A stretch of 64,000 bases of DNA from Methylopila henanensis (GCF_042681025.1 NZ_JBHUER010000001.1:372001-436000), one strand, 5' to 3'; numbered from the stretch's first letter, positions 36,737-45,462 are shown. Translations and numbers: made by a program. Notes: generated by a model not told the origin, from the letters alone.

Positions 36737-37249
36737 ATGGCGAAGATCACCAAGACCCTGATCGGCGAGTCGCTCGTCGGCGACGGCAACGAAGTCGCTC
36801 ACATCGACCTCATCATCGGCCCGCGCGGCTCGACCGCTGAGTCCGCGTTCGTTAACGCGCTCACCAACAACAAGGACGGCTTCACCTCGCTTCTCGCGGT
36901 GGTGACCCCGAACCTGCTGGCCAAGCCGAACACGATCCTGTTCAACAAGGTCACCATCAAGGACGCCCGTCAGGCCGTCCAGATGTTTGGCCCGGCGCAG
37001 TACGGCGTCGCGAAGGCTGTCGTCGACAGCGTCGCGGAAGGCGTGATCCCCGAGGACGAAGCCGACGACCTGTTCATCTCGGTCGGCGTGTTCATCCACT
37101 GGGAAGCGGCGGACGACGCCAAGATCCAGCAGTACAACTACGAAGCGACCAAGGAAGCCCTCAAGCGCGCCGTCGAAGGCGAGCCGAAGGCCAAGGACGT
37201 GGTCGCCCAGGCCGCGACCGCGAAGCACCCCTTCGCCGCGAACGCGTAG
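36737..37249 (+). CDS. fae: Formaldehyde-activating enzyme Fae
   Basis: Catalyses condensation of formaldehyde with tetrahydromethanopterin to methylene-H4MPT, the entry to C1 oxidation in methylotrophs. The 170-residue length and sequence match the family throughout: GDGNEVAHIDLIIGPRGS with the conserved His, FTSLLAVVTPNLLAKPNT, DARQAVQMFGPAQYGVAKAV, VFIHWEAADDAKIQQYNYEA and the terminal HPFAANA. Two ATG codons lie close together; 36737 is chosen because GGGAGG sits 6 nt before it, while the ATG at 36731 directly abuts the ribosome site. Monocistronic, with its own terminator. Confidence 0.97.
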   Translation: MAKITKTLIGESLVGDGNEVAHIDLIIGPRGSTAESAFVNALTNNKDGFTSLLAVVTPNLLAKPNTILFNKVTIKDARQAVQMFGPAQYGVAKAVVDSVAEGVIPEDEADDLFISVGVFIHWEAADDAKIQQYNYEATKEALKRAVEGEPKAKDVVAQAATAKHPFAANA

Positions 37250-37348
37250 AGCGGAAACCACCCTGGACAGAACCCGCCTGCAGCAAAGCCTCCAGGCCTG
37301 CTCCAGCGGTTGGCCGCTCTGTTGACTGGTAAGTAGAACGGACGGCGA

Positions 37349-37385
37349 CGGCTCGAGGCGCAAGCTTCGGGCCGTTTCCATTTTT
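37349..37385 (+). terminator. Intrinsic terminator of fae
   Basis: CGGCTCGAGGC, loop GCAA, GCTTCGGGCCG forms an 11-bp stem with two G-U pairs, followed by TTTCCATTTTT. It is about 100 bp after fae. Confidence 0.75.
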
Positions 37386-37436
37386 AGGCCGCGACCGCGG
37401 GCGGACGACGGCCTGGCGGCCGTCCCCCGCCTACGC

Positions 37437-38429
37437 TCAGAGCGCGATCGAGACGCCCGCGCGCTTCCGCTCGGCCAGCAGCCCGAGATAGGCCTGCGCC
37501 AGCGAGCAGCCGGCGAGCGCGGTGATCCCGGCGTGGTCGTAGGGCGGCGAGACCTCGACGATGTCGAAGCCCTTCAGGTCGAGCGCGCCCAGACGGCGCA
37601 GGCACGAGATCGCGAAGGCCGACGACACCCCGCCCGGCACCGGCGTGCCCGTCCCCGGCGCGAAGGCCGGGTCGAGGCAGTCGATGTCGAACGAGACATA
37701 GACAGGCGCGTCCTCCACATGGCCGAGGATGCGGCTCGCGACCGCGAGCGGCCCCATCTCCCCCGCCAGCAGCCCGTCGACGATCGCGATCCCGTAATCC
37801 TGCGGCGCATGGGTGCGGATGCCGACCTGCATGGAGCGCTCCGGCACGATCAGGCCGTCGCGCACGGCGCGGGTGATCATGGTGCCGTGGTCGATGCGGC
37901 GGCCGTCGTCGTCCCAGGTGTCCTGATGGGCGTCGAACTGGACCAGAGCGACCGGGCGGCCGAGCCGCGCCACCAGCGCCTTCAGCACGGGATAGGTCAG
38001 GAAGTGGTCGCCGCCGAGCGTCACGAGATGGGCGCCGGTCGCAAGCCGCTTCGCCGCCTGGGCCTCGATCGCGTCGGGCATGAGCTCGACGCGGCCGTAG
38101 TCCAGCGAGCAGTCGCCGGTGTCGGCGACCGCCATGTCGGCGAAGATGTCGAAGCCGAAGGGATAGGCGGGATCGCCCACGTTCACCGTCGAGGCCTCGC
38201 GGATCGCCCGCGGCCCGAAACGCGTGCCTGGCCGGTTGGAGACCGAGGTGTCGAGCGGCACGCCCCAGACCGCGACGTCGAATCCTTCCGCCGAGCGCGC
38301 GTAGGGGCGGCGCAGGAAGGAGACCGCGCCGGCGTAGTTCGCCTCGATCGACTCGCCGTAGCGGCGGGAGGCGTCGAGCGCGTCGTCGACCGGTCGGGGA
38401 TGCAGGGGATCGGCGTTCAGCTCGGCCAT
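37437..38429 (-). CDS. speB: Agmatinase / ureohydrolase
   Basis: Mn-dependent hydrolase that converts agmatine to putrescine and urea. The 330-residue protein has the ureohydrolase metal motifs GGDHF, QFDAHQDT and SFDIDCLDPAFAPGTGTPVPGG. The long N-terminus (about 50 residues before DVAVWGVPLDT) is common in agmatinase-like proteins that also include guanidinobutyrase and other guanidino-acid hydrolases, so the precise substrate is open. It is a lone gene convergent with fae. Confidence 0.9.
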   Translation of the reverse strand: MAELNADPLHPRPVDDALDASRRYGESIEANYAGAVSFLRRPYARSAEGFDVAVWGVPLDTSVSNRPGTRFGPRAIREASTVNVGDPAYPFGFDIFADMAVADTGDCSLDYGRVELMPDAIEAQAAKRLATGAHLVTLGGDHFLTYPVLKALVARLGRPVALVQFDAHQDTWDDDGRRIDHGTMITRAVRDGLIVPERSMQVGIRTHAPQDYGIAIVDGLLAGEMGPLAVASRILGHVEDAPVYVSFDIDCLDPAFAPGTGTPVPGGVSSAFAISCLRRLGALDLKGFDIVEVSPPYDHAGITALAGCSLAQAYLGLLAERKRAGVSIAL

Positions 38430-38588
38430 CAGGGTCTCCGTCTCCCGGCAGGCCCATGGGCGCCGGGCTCGTGGTCCGCGAAGACGCTCATACCAGCGCC
38501 GCGCGCGGCTGACGATGGCTCCGGCGCCTTGCGCCCCGCGAGGCCCGCCCTAGCTCCGCCCGCGCCTGGACGACCTAAGGGGGCCGCC

Positions 38589-40130
38589 GTGCCGAAAGCC
38601 ACATGCCCGGAGTTCTCGGTGGAGTTCTCCGATCTCTTCCCCACGGTCCGCGTGGTCGGCACGTCGATCGGCGCCCGCGCGGCGGTCGAGACGGCGACCT
38701 CCCCGCAGATGAGCGTCTGGACCGACGCGACCGACCGGCGCCGCGTCGCGGCGGCGCTGACCGCCATTACGAAGGACCTCGGAAAGGTGGTGGAGCGGCG
38801 CCCCGTCTCGGTGGCCGGGCTGACGGGCGAGTTCGTCGACTGCCAGGACAAGCTGAAGGACTGGGACACCGGCAAGACCGTGCCGTGGCGGCGGTTGCGG
38901 GTGATGCTCGAGGGGCTCGACGGCGGCGGTCGCCTGCACGCCACCGCCATGTGCGCCAAGGCGGATCATCCGGAGGTTTCGGCGGCGTTCTTCCAAATGC
39001 TGGATTCAGTGACGTTCCTCGCCGCCGGCGCCGAGGCCGAGGCCGCCCGCGACGCCGGCGCCGCGGAGGCCGACGCGCTGCTCGCCTTCGCCAGGGAACG
39101 GATGGAAGACGCCGCGACGGCGGCGGCGGCGCGGACCGCGGCCGCCGACGAGGCGGGCGTCACGGGGCCGGTCGCAGACGCCGAGACGCGCTTTCGGGAC
39201 GCGCTCAAGGCCGGCGGCTTCGCGCGGCTCAGGACGCGGCTCCGCCCACTTGCGGCACCTGGGCTGCTGCTCGTCGAGACGGCGGACCATGGCGAGCCCG
39301 CGCTGGGGCGGACGCGCGTGGGCGGCGGGCCGGACCTTCCGGACGAGGCGCCATGGCCGCGCGACGCGAGCGGCCTCCACCTCAACTTCCTCGCGCAGAC
39401 CGACCTCGCCGCCCTGCCCTCGCCCCGCCCCGGCGCTCTGCCGGACAGCGGCCTGCTGTCGTTCTTCTCCGGCGTCGATCTCTCGGAAGGCCTCGTGCTC
39501 CACGCCCCGGCCGGCGCCGCGCTCACCCACCGGCCTCTGCCCGACGACGCGGCCGCGACGGCCGAGACCGCGGCGCGGATGATCGCCTGGAGTTCGGACG
39601 AGGGCCGCTTCACGCTCACGGTCCCCGCGCTGGACGGGCTCGAGGGCGCGACCGACGCGGACGGCCGGATCTCGTTCTCGCGCGGGGGAGCGCCGGTGGT
39701 CGCGCTCGCCTCGGAGCACGAGATCGGCGTCCGGCCCCGCGCCTTGCGGATCGAGCCCACGCTCGCCCTGCCGCTCGCCGACGACCGGTACGCCGCGGCC
39801 GGCGTCGCAAATCCGTTCCCGCTGTGGAGCGCCGTCCGGGACGGGATGGCGGTCGGCGACGGCCCGCAGCACCAGATGTTCGGCCTGCTGGGGTCCGAGG
39901 CGCAGGGCGACGCATCCCCCGCGGGCGTCGCCGCCAGCCGCGCCCGCAAGGCCGGCTGGGAGGACCTCGCGGCCGCTCCCGACGGTTGGTTCGTGCTGCT
40001 CGCGCTCCGCTCCGGCGGCGGCGCGGGCTTCGAATTCTGGGACCATGGCAGCGTCGTGTTCATGGCGCATGCCGCCGACACGGCCCGCGGCGACTTTTCC
40101 CGGACCGTCATGTACGTCGAATCGACGTGA
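38589..40130 (+). CDS. DUF1963 (YwqG-like) domain protein with unknown N-terminal domain
   Basis: A 513-residue cytoplasmic-looking protein. Residues 1-140 form an unassigned domain (CPEFSVEFSDLFPTVRVVGT, VWTDATDRRRVAAALTAI, GEFVDCQDKLKDWDTGKTV, ATAMCAKADHPEVSAAFFQM). A helical Ala-rich linker follows, then a DUF1963/YwqG domain from about 215 with GGGPDLPDEAPWPRDASG, LNFLAQTDLA, LLSFFSGVDL, HQMFGLLG and WFVLLALRSGGGAGFEFWDHG. Translation starts at GTG 38589 with AAGGGGG 6 nt upstream. It is 18 bp upstream of a SUKH protein, so the two are an operon. Function unknown. Confidence 0.82.
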   Translation: MPKATCPEFSVEFSDLFPTVRVVGTSIGARAAVETATSPQMSVWTDATDRRRVAAALTAITKDLGKVVERRPVSVAGLTGEFVDCQDKLKDWDTGKTVPWRRLRVMLEGLDGGGRLHATAMCAKADHPEVSAAFFQMLDSVTFLAAGAEAEAARDAGAAEADALLAFARERMEDAATAAAARTAAADEAGVTGPVADAETRFRDALKAGGFARLRTRLRPLAAPGLLLVETADHGEPALGRTRVGGGPDLPDEAPWPRDASGLHLNFLAQTDLAALPSPRPGALPDSGLLSFFSGVDLSEGLVLHAPAGAALTHRPLPDDAAATAETAARMIAWSSDEGRFTLTVPALDGLEGATDADGRISFSRGGAPVVALASEHEIGVRPRALRIEPTLALPLADDRYAAAGVANPFPLWSAVRDGMAVGDGPQHQMFGLLGSEAQGDASPAGVAASRARKAGWEDLAAAPDGWFVLLALRSGGGAGFEFWDHGSVVFMAHAADTARGDFSRTVMYVEST

Positions 40131-40148
40131 CGACGTGAGACGGGACGC

Positions 40149-41093
40149 ATGCGCATCGACCGACGACGAACCCTTCTCGGCCTCGGCGTCGCGGCTGCGG
40201 CCGCAGCCATGGGCGTGATCGCCTTCCCCGCGCAGCCGAAGCGCGACGACGCCTGCAAGGCGTTGATACGCGACATCCGCGCCTTCGAGGACGCCGGCCT
40301 GGCGCGCGGCTTCACCAGCTCGTGGGACGCGCCCTCCCCCATACGCTTCGACGTCGCGCCGCCGGCGAGCGAAACCGAGATCGCGCGTGTGGAAGGCCTG
40401 ATCGGCCGGCGGCTGCCGGCGACGCTCCGCGCGTTCTTCCTCACGTGCTCCTCCGCGCTCGACGTGTCGTGGCTGCTGCCGGGACGGAGAGAAGAAACGG
40501 CTTACGGCGCCGTCGAGGTGCGCTACCGGCTCGTTCCGCCGCCGCCGTTCTCGGACGACAAGGGCTCTCCGCTGCTCAATTCCGGCGGGATCAGGCTTCG
40601 CCTCGACGCGCTGCCGGGCCTCTGGCGGGAACGCGAGACGTGGCGGGCGAGCTTCCTGGAGACCGCGCGGGCGCAGACCGATCCCGGCGGCCGCGCGCAT
40701 TACGAGGTCTACGCCCGGTTCTGGGAGCGCGGCTTTCCGATCGCGACCAATGGCGGCGGCGACATGGTGACCATCGACATGCAGGACCCGCGCGAGCGGC
40801 TCCTGCTGGCGTTTCACGACGGCTCCGACGAGCCGGGCTGGCTGCTCGGCCAGCCGCTCGCGGAGCACCTGAGCCATCAGGCGCGGCTGGGTTTCCCCGG
40901 CTTCGAGATCTACCTGCTGCCGCTGTTCCAGGACGAGCGTGCGAGCGCCGCCGACGAAGCGGAGTTCCAGGCGCGCTACGCCGACCGCGAGACGGTCGCC
41001 GCGCACCAGCTCGCCGCGGTCTCCGCGACCACGATCGACGCGGCCGGCGCCAACGGACGCGCCTGGCGGGAGTGGGTCGGAGTGAAGGACTGA
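40149..41093 (+). CDS. Exported SMI1/KNR4 (SUKH) family protein
   Basis: A 314-residue protein beginning RIDRRRTLLGLGVAAAAAAM, which reads as a twin-arginine-type signal or lipid-free signal sequence (RRRTLLG). The SUKH fold is indicated by ASETEIARVEGLIGRRLPATLRAFFLTCS at about 76-105 and GFPIATNGGGDMVTIDM near 200. SUKH proteins are best known as immunity proteins of polymorphic toxins and as yeast cell-wall regulators; secreted versions are unusual. It forms an operon with the DUF1963 protein. No toxin gene is adjacent. Confidence 0.8.
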   Translation: MRIDRRRTLLGLGVAAAAAAMGVIAFPAQPKRDDACKALIRDIRAFEDAGLARGFTSSWDAPSPIRFDVAPPASETEIARVEGLIGRRLPATLRAFFLTCSSALDVSWLLPGRREETAYGAVEVRYRLVPPPPFSDDKGSPLLNSGGIRLRLDALPGLWRERETWRASFLETARAQTDPGGRAHYEVYARFWERGFPIATNGGGDMVTIDMQDPRERLLLAFHDGSDEPGWLLGQPLAEHLSHQARLGFPGFEIYLLPLFQDERASAADEAEFQARYADRETVAAHQLAAVSATTIDAAGANGRAWREWVGVKD

Positions 41094-41120
41094 GGCTCGG
41101 CCAGCGGCCGAACCGGACAC

Positions 41121-41146
41121 GAAAAAGGCGGGCCTGAGCCCGCCTT
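41121..41146 (-). terminator. Intrinsic terminator of rplM-rpsI
   Basis: On the minus strand AAGGCGGGC, loop TCAG, GCCCGCCTT is followed by TTTC, a 9-bp stem with a short U-run, 33 bp after rpsI. It also lies just behind the plus-strand SUKH gene. Confidence 0.85.
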
Positions 41147-41178
41147 GTCCGTACGCAGAACCTGAAACGGTCCGGCGA

Positions 41179-41658
41179 TCAGCGCTTGGAGAACTGGAAG
41201 CTCCGACGCGCCTTGGCGCGGCCGTACTTCTTGCGCTCGACCACGCGGCTGTCGCGGGTGAGAAAGCCGCCCTTCTTGAGGACGCCGCGCAGCTCCGGCT
41301 CGAAATGCGTCAGCGCCTTCGAGAGGCCGTGGCGCACCGCGCCGGCCTGGCCCGAGAGCCCGCCGCCGGCGACCGTGACGGTCACGTCGTACTGGCCCTT
41401 GCGGTTCGCGACGTCGAGCGGCTGCTGCAGGATCATGCGCAGCACCGGACGGGCGAAGTAGACCTCGAGCGCGCGCTTGTTGATCTCGATGCGGCCGGAG
41501 CCGGGACGGATCCACACGCGGGCGACCGCGTCCTTGCGCTTGCCGGTGGCGTAGGCGCGACCGTACTGGTCGACCTTCTTCTCGTGCTTCGGAGCGTCCG
41601 GGGCGACGGCGTTGATCGCGCCGCCGAGGTCGCTGAGCGACTGGATGTTCTCGGCCAT
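41179..41658 (-). CDS. rpsI: 30S ribosomal protein S9
   Basis: The 159-residue protein has a 30-residue N-terminal extension (ending in DQYGRAYATGKRKDAVARVW) typical of alphaproteobacterial S9, then the conserved GSGRIEINKRALEVYFARP, VTVAGGGLSGQAGAVRHGLSKAL, and the basic tail VERKKYGRAKARRSFQFSKR that reaches the ribosomal P-site tRNA. It follows rplM by 2 bp, the universal operon order. Confidence 0.98.
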   Translation of the reverse strand: MAENIQSLSDLGGAINAVAPDAPKHEKKVDQYGRAYATGKRKDAVARVWIRPGSGRIEINKRALEVYFARPVLRMILQQPLDVANRKGQYDVTVTVAGGGLSGQAGAVRHGLSKALTHFEPELRGVLKKGGFLTRDSRVVERKKYGRAKARRSFQFSKR

Positions 41659-41660
41659 GA

Positions 41661-42140
41661 TCAGGCGCTCCGGCTGTTCTTGCGGTTCAGGGCCGCGACG
41701 TCGAGCGCCGTCGGCTGCTGGGCTTCGTGCGGGTGGCTCTCGCCGGCGTAGACGCGGAGGTTGCCGAGCTGCTTGCGGCCGAGGGGCCCGCGCGGAAGCA
41801 TGCGCTCCACCGCCTTCTCGACGACGCGCTCCGGGAACCGGCCGTCGAGGATCTGGTGCGCCTTGCGCTCCTTGATGCCGCCGGGATAGCCGGTGTGCCA
41901 GTAGTAGGTCTTGTCCTGACGCTTCTTGCCGGTGAAGGCCACTTCGGAAGCGTTGATGACGATGACGTTGTCGCCGTCATCGACATGGGGGGTGAAGGTC
42001 GGCTTGTGCTTGCCGCGAAGACGGAGCGCGATCAGAGACGCAAGCCGGCCGACGACCAGGCCCTTGGCGTCGATCACGACCCACTTCTTCTCGACCTCGG
42101 CCGGCTTGGCCACATAGGAGCGGGCCAGTTGGGGGCGCAT
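41661..42140 (-). CDS. rplM: 50S ribosomal protein L13
   Basis: The 159-residue early-assembly ribosomal protein, recognised from AKPAEVEKKWVVIDAKGLVVGRLAS, GDNVIVINASEVAFTGKK, YYWHTGYPGGIK and VEKAVERMLPRGPLGRKQL. The ATG at 42140 is 7-8 codons before the usual motif SYVAKPAE; GAGG lies about 9 nt upstream. First gene of rplM-rpsI. The upstream 193 bp contain an AT-rich stretch (42238-42290) near the thioesterase 3' end, but no promoter is clear. Confidence 0.98.
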   Translation of the reverse strand: MRPQLARSYVAKPAEVEKKWVVIDAKGLVVGRLASLIALRLRGKHKPTFTPHVDDGDNVIVINASEVAFTGKKRQDKTYYWHTGYPGGIKERKAHQILDGRFPERVVEKAVERMLPRGPLGRKQLGNLRVYAGESHPHEAQQPTALDVAALNRKNSRSA

Positions 42141-42333
42141 GGGGTCTGCCTCGATTGAAAACGACAGCGCGCGGAGACGGGCTCCGCGCGACGGACTGGT
42201 TGATACTCAAGCCGGCGGGGAAAAGCAACACGTCGGCGCATTATAAAATATAGCAAAATCAATGGGATATAAAAAAGGTACTATGAAACCCCTGTCGTAA
42301 GCGTCTGGAATCCGCAAAGCCCAGCTTCCGTCC

Positions 42334-42786
42334 CTACTCTTTCGGCGGGATGGAATAGGTGGCGACCACATGCGCCACAGGCTCCGCGTCGCGCGAGAAC
42401 AGCTCGGCCTCGCCCACCGCCAGCGTGCGCCCGATCTTCAGGAATCGGCATTCGGCGATCATGTCGTGCGGCTCCGGCCGGCGGAGGAAATTGATGGACA
42501 GGTTCGTCGTGACGGCGAGCTTCACGGGGCCGATGGCGCCGAGCAGCGCGACGTAGAGACCGACGTCGGCGAGCGCCATCATGGACGGGCCCGAGACCGT
42601 GCCGCCGGGACGCAGCCGCCGCTCGTCCACCAGCAGGCGCGCCCGGCAGGAGCCGTAGCCGACGGCTTCGAACACGAAGCCGCCATCCTCCGGAATTTGA
42701 GGGAACTCCGCCGCCAGGAACGCCGTCACGTCGTCGAGCGTCATGCGCGGAGTGAGATCGTGAGGCCTGCGTGGCATTTCCGTCAT
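42334..42786 (-). CDS. PaaI-family hotdog thioesterase
   Basis: A 150-residue hotdog-fold protein, probably an acyl-CoA thioesterase. Core features are LRPGGTVSGPSMMALADVGLYVALLG, the beta-strand TTNLSINFLRRPEPHDMIAEC and GEAELFSRDAEPVAHVVATYSIP. The family catalytic Asp/Glu would lie in the central helix (ALADVGLYV). No neighbouring pathway suggests a substrate. Divergent from the next exported-protein gene. Confidence 0.87.
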   Translation of the reverse strand: MTEMPRRPHDLTPRMTLDDVTAFLAAEFPQIPEDGGFVFEAVGYGSCRARLLVDERRLRPGGTVSGPSMMALADVGLYVALLGAIGPVKLAVTTNLSINFLRRPEPHDMIAECRFLKIGRTLAVGEAELFSRDAEPVAHVVATYSIPPKE

Positions 42787-42933
42787 GGCAGCGTCCCGAT
42801 TGTGCGGTCATAGTCCCGAATCGAAGGTGCCTGCCCGCATGTCGGGCGCGGGCGACCTCCGTCCGGGCGACACAGCCCTAGCGGGGTCCATGCGCAAGAC
42901 CAAGGAGGCGAACGTCGTCTTCTGGAGGACTAC

Positions 42934-43623
42934 ATGCTTTCAGCTCCCTCGCGCCGCGCCCTGAGCGCCCTCGCCGTCGCTCTGCTCGCGGTCGCCGCGC
43001 CGGCGGCGTTGGCCACCTCCGCCGTCGCGCAGGACCAGGCCGCGCCCGCGCCGGACAGCGAGGCGAATCCCGCCGAGATCGAGGCGAAGCAGATCAAGCT
43101 GACGCCGGCGCTGGTGGAGGCCTTCCTCGCGGCCTGGCCGGAGTTCGAGACGCTGCGGGAGAAGCTGACGGCGGAGACGCCGGGCGCCAAGGCGCAGGAG
43201 AGCAACCCGAAGGACGCGCCGGAGAGCGACGAGGCCGAGGTCGGCGAAGCCGAGGACCCGGTCGGCGCCCTCGCCGTCTATCTCGACAAGCCTGAGGCCA
43301 AGGCCGAGATCGACGCAGTGCTGAAGAAGCACAATTTCGCGACCTATTCCGACTGGGCCGACACCGCGCAGTCCGTGCTGCTCGCCTTCGGCGCGAGCGA
43401 TCCGGAAGGCGGCGAGACCGACCTCGCCTCCGAGAAGCGCAAGGTGCAGACCGAGATCGAGAACGACGGCGCGCTGTCCGACGAGGAGAAGCAGGCGGCG
43501 CTGAAGGACCTCGACGAGCAGTTCGCGGCGCTCGAGAGCTTCCAGCCGCTGCCGGGCAACGTCGACGTGGTGAAGCCCTACGTCGACAAGATCAAGGCGC
43601 TGTTCGGCGAAGACCAGAACTGA
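42934..43623 (+). CDS. Exported acidic helical protein
   Basis: A 229-residue protein with a signal peptide (LSALAVALLAVAAPAALATS, ending AVAQ). The mature protein is acidic and helix-rich with repeated Glu/Asp/Ala/Lys; LTPALVEAFLAAWPEFETLREKL and YLDKPEAKAEIDAVLKKHNFATYSDWADTAQSVLLAFG look like a structured core separated by an acidic linker (about residues 85-108). No known family is recognised. GGAGG lies 5-6 nt before the ATG. Single gene. Confidence 0.78.
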   Translation: MLSAPSRRALSALAVALLAVAAPAALATSAVAQDQAAPAPDSEANPAEIEAKQIKLTPALVEAFLAAWPEFETLREKLTAETPGAKAQESNPKDAPESDEAEVGEAEDPVGALAVYLDKPEAKAEIDAVLKKHNFATYSDWADTAQSVLLAFGASDPEGGETDLASEKRKVQTEIENDGALSDEEKQAALKDLDEQFAALESFQPLPGNVDVVKPYVDKIKALFGEDQN

Positions 43624-43816
43624 GCGACCGGCCGCGACGCCTTTCGATGTGACTTTGCGGATCCCGCAAGAGCGCGCGTGGGCGCCGCCGACGGCGGCGA
43701 GAGCGGCGGGCATCGGCGCAAGCCGGCTTTGCTTCCGCGCGCCGGCTCTCGTGCGGCCTCGCCCTGGAACCGCCTGTCCCGGAAGCCTAGATCGCTCGTC
43801 CTGAAGAGGAGCGATC

Positions 43817-44878
43817 ATGACGAACACTGCCCTGGTGGTCGGCGCGAGCGGCGTCGTCGGCGCCGCGACGGCCGAGGTCCTGTCCGAGGCGGGTTGGCCG
43901 GTGCTGGGCCTCGCCCGACGCCCCGCCACGCAACCGGGCGTCACCGCTCTGGCGGGCGACCTTCTCGACCCGTCGTCGCTGCGTGAGGCGCTGGCCGGCG
44001 CCGCTCCCACCCATGTCTTCATCGCCACCTGGCTCCGCCAGGAGACCGAGGCGAAGAACATCCGCGTCAACGCCGCGATGGTGCGCAACCTGCTCGACGC
44101 TCTGCGTCCGTCGGGGTCGGTGCGCCACGTGGCGCTGGTCACGGGCCTGAAGCACTACCTCGGACCGTTCGAAAACTACGGCAAAGGGACGCTCCCGCAG
44201 ACCCCGTTCCGCGAGGAGCAGGGGCGGCTCGACGTCGAGAACTTCTATTACGCGCAGGAGGACGAGGTCTTCGCCGCCGCCGCCCGCGACGGCTTCGCCT
44301 GGAGCGTCCACCGCCCGCACACGATCATCGGCAAGGCGGTCGGAAACGCCATGAACATGGGCACGACGCTCGCGGTCTACGCTTCGATCTGCAAGGCGAC
44401 GGGGCGGCCGTTCCGGTTTCCCGGAAGCGAGACGCAATGGCGCAGCCTCACCGACATGACCGACGCGCGCCTGCTCGCCCGCCACATGCTGTGGGCGACC
44501 GAGACGCCCGCCGCCGCGAACCAGGACTTCAACGTCGTGAACGGCGACGTCTTCCGCTGGAGCTGGATGTGGGAGCGCATCGCGGCGTGGTTCGAGCTCG
44601 AAGCCGCGCCGTTCGACGGCGTGGTGCGGCCGCTGGAGGAACAGATGGCGGACGACGCGGCCGTCTGGCGGGACATCGCCGCGCTGCGCGGCCTCGCGGA
44701 GCCCGACCTCGGCCGGCTGGTCTCGCCTTGGCACACCGACGCCGACCTCGGCCGCCCCATCGAGGTCGTCACCGACATGTCGAAGAGCCGACGCATGGGC
44801 TTCTCGCTCTATCAGCCGACCGACGACGCGTTCTACGCGCTGTTCGAGCGGCTGCGCGGCGACCGGCTCATTCCGTAA
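43817..44878 (+). CDS. PRISE-type SDR (progesterone 5-beta-reductase/iridoid synthase-like)
   Basis: A 353-residue NADPH-dependent reductase of the atypical short-chain dehydrogenase group. It has the cofactor motif VVGASGVVGAATAEVLSEAG at the N-terminus and the PRISE hallmarks: the Lys motif TGLKHYLGPFENYGKG and the Tyr motif NFYYAQEDEVF, followed by WSVHRPHTIIG. Plant relatives reduce enones, including steroids and iridoid precursors; bacterial members are little studied and may reduce small activated alkenes. Lone gene. A mild purine-rich site (GAGGAGCG) precedes the ATG. Confidence 0.88.
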   Translation: MTNTALVVGASGVVGAATAEVLSEAGWPVLGLARRPATQPGVTALAGDLLDPSSLREALAGAAPTHVFIATWLRQETEAKNIRVNAAMVRNLLDALRPSGSVRHVALVTGLKHYLGPFENYGKGTLPQTPFREEQGRLDVENFYYAQEDEVFAAAARDGFAWSVHRPHTIIGKAVGNAMNMGTTLAVYASICKATGRPFRFPGSETQWRSLTDMTDARLLARHMLWATETPAAANQDFNVVNGDVFRWSWMWERIAAWFELEAAPFDGVVRPLEEQMADDAAVWRDIAALRGLAEPDLGRLVSPWHTDADLGRPIEVVTDMSKSRRMGFSLYQPTDDAFYALFERLRGDRLIP

Positions 44879-44990
44879 CGGAGTCAGGAGCACGGCCCGC
44901 CGTCACGGCGCGTCGCGCGGCCTGAATGCGTCGGCGCCGTCCAGCGGACAGGGGGCTGCGCGGCGCGCGCCGACGCCTTAAGTCTTGGGC

Positions 44991-45437
44991 ATGACCCAGA
45001 CCTCGCCCGACGCCATTCGCCAGATCCTCAGCTCCGTCCGCACCATCGCGGTGGTCGGGGCGAGCCCCAATCCCGCCCGCGACAGCCACATCGTGACCGC
45101 CTTCCTTCACGCGTGGGGCTACACGGTGTTCCCGGTCAATCCCGGCCACGCCGGCGGCCGGATCGCCGGCCTCCCCGTCTACGCCACGCTCGCCGACATT
45201 CCCGGACCGATCGACATGGTCGACGTGTTTCGCGCCTCCGAGCACGTGCCGGCGGTGCTGGAGGAGACGCTCGCGCTTCCCGACCGGCCCAGCGTGTTCT
45301 GGACCCAGCTCGGCGTCCGGGACGACGCCTCCGCGGAGCGCGCCGAAGCCGCCGGCCTGGCGGTTGTGATGGACCGCTGCCCCAAGATCGAGATCGCGGA
45401 GCTCGGCCTGCCGCGCCGGACGCCGGAGCCCGGTTGA
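44991..45437 (+). CDS. CoA-binding domain protein (YccU-like)
   Basis: A 148-residue Rossmann-fold protein of the CoA_binding_2 family, recognised by TIAVVGASPNPARDSHIVTAFL, GYTVFPVNPGHAGGRIAGLPVYATLADIPGPIDMVDVFR and FWTQLGVRDDASAERAEAAGLAVVMDRCPKIE. The cellular role is unknown; such proteins often neighbour metY or metX, as here. The ATG at 44991 is preferred over a TTG six bases upstream. The metY leader begins immediately downstream. Confidence 0.9.
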   Translation: MTQTSPDAIRQILSSVRTIAVVGASPNPARDSHIVTAFLHAWGYTVFPVNPGHAGGRIAGLPVYATLADIPGPIDMVDVFRASEHVPAVLEETLALPDRPSVFWTQLGVRDDASAERAEAAGLAVVMDRCPKIEIAELGLPRRTPEPG

Positions 45438-45462
45438 CGGGCGGACATTCTATCAGAATGAT
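45434..45462 (+). promoter_or_regulatory. Candidate metY promoter with palindrome in the spacer
   Basis: TTGACG (45434-45439), 17 bp, AATGAT (45457-45462). The spacer carries CATTCT-ATC-AGAATG (45446-45460), a 6-bp inverted repeat that could be an operator. The -35 overlaps the stop codon of the CoA-binding gene. Confidence 0.4.

Noticed and set aside
42238..42290. AT-rich stretch near rplM as an origin or phage attachment site
   Set aside because: No iterons, DnaA boxes or flanking repeats; more likely promoter or 3' region.
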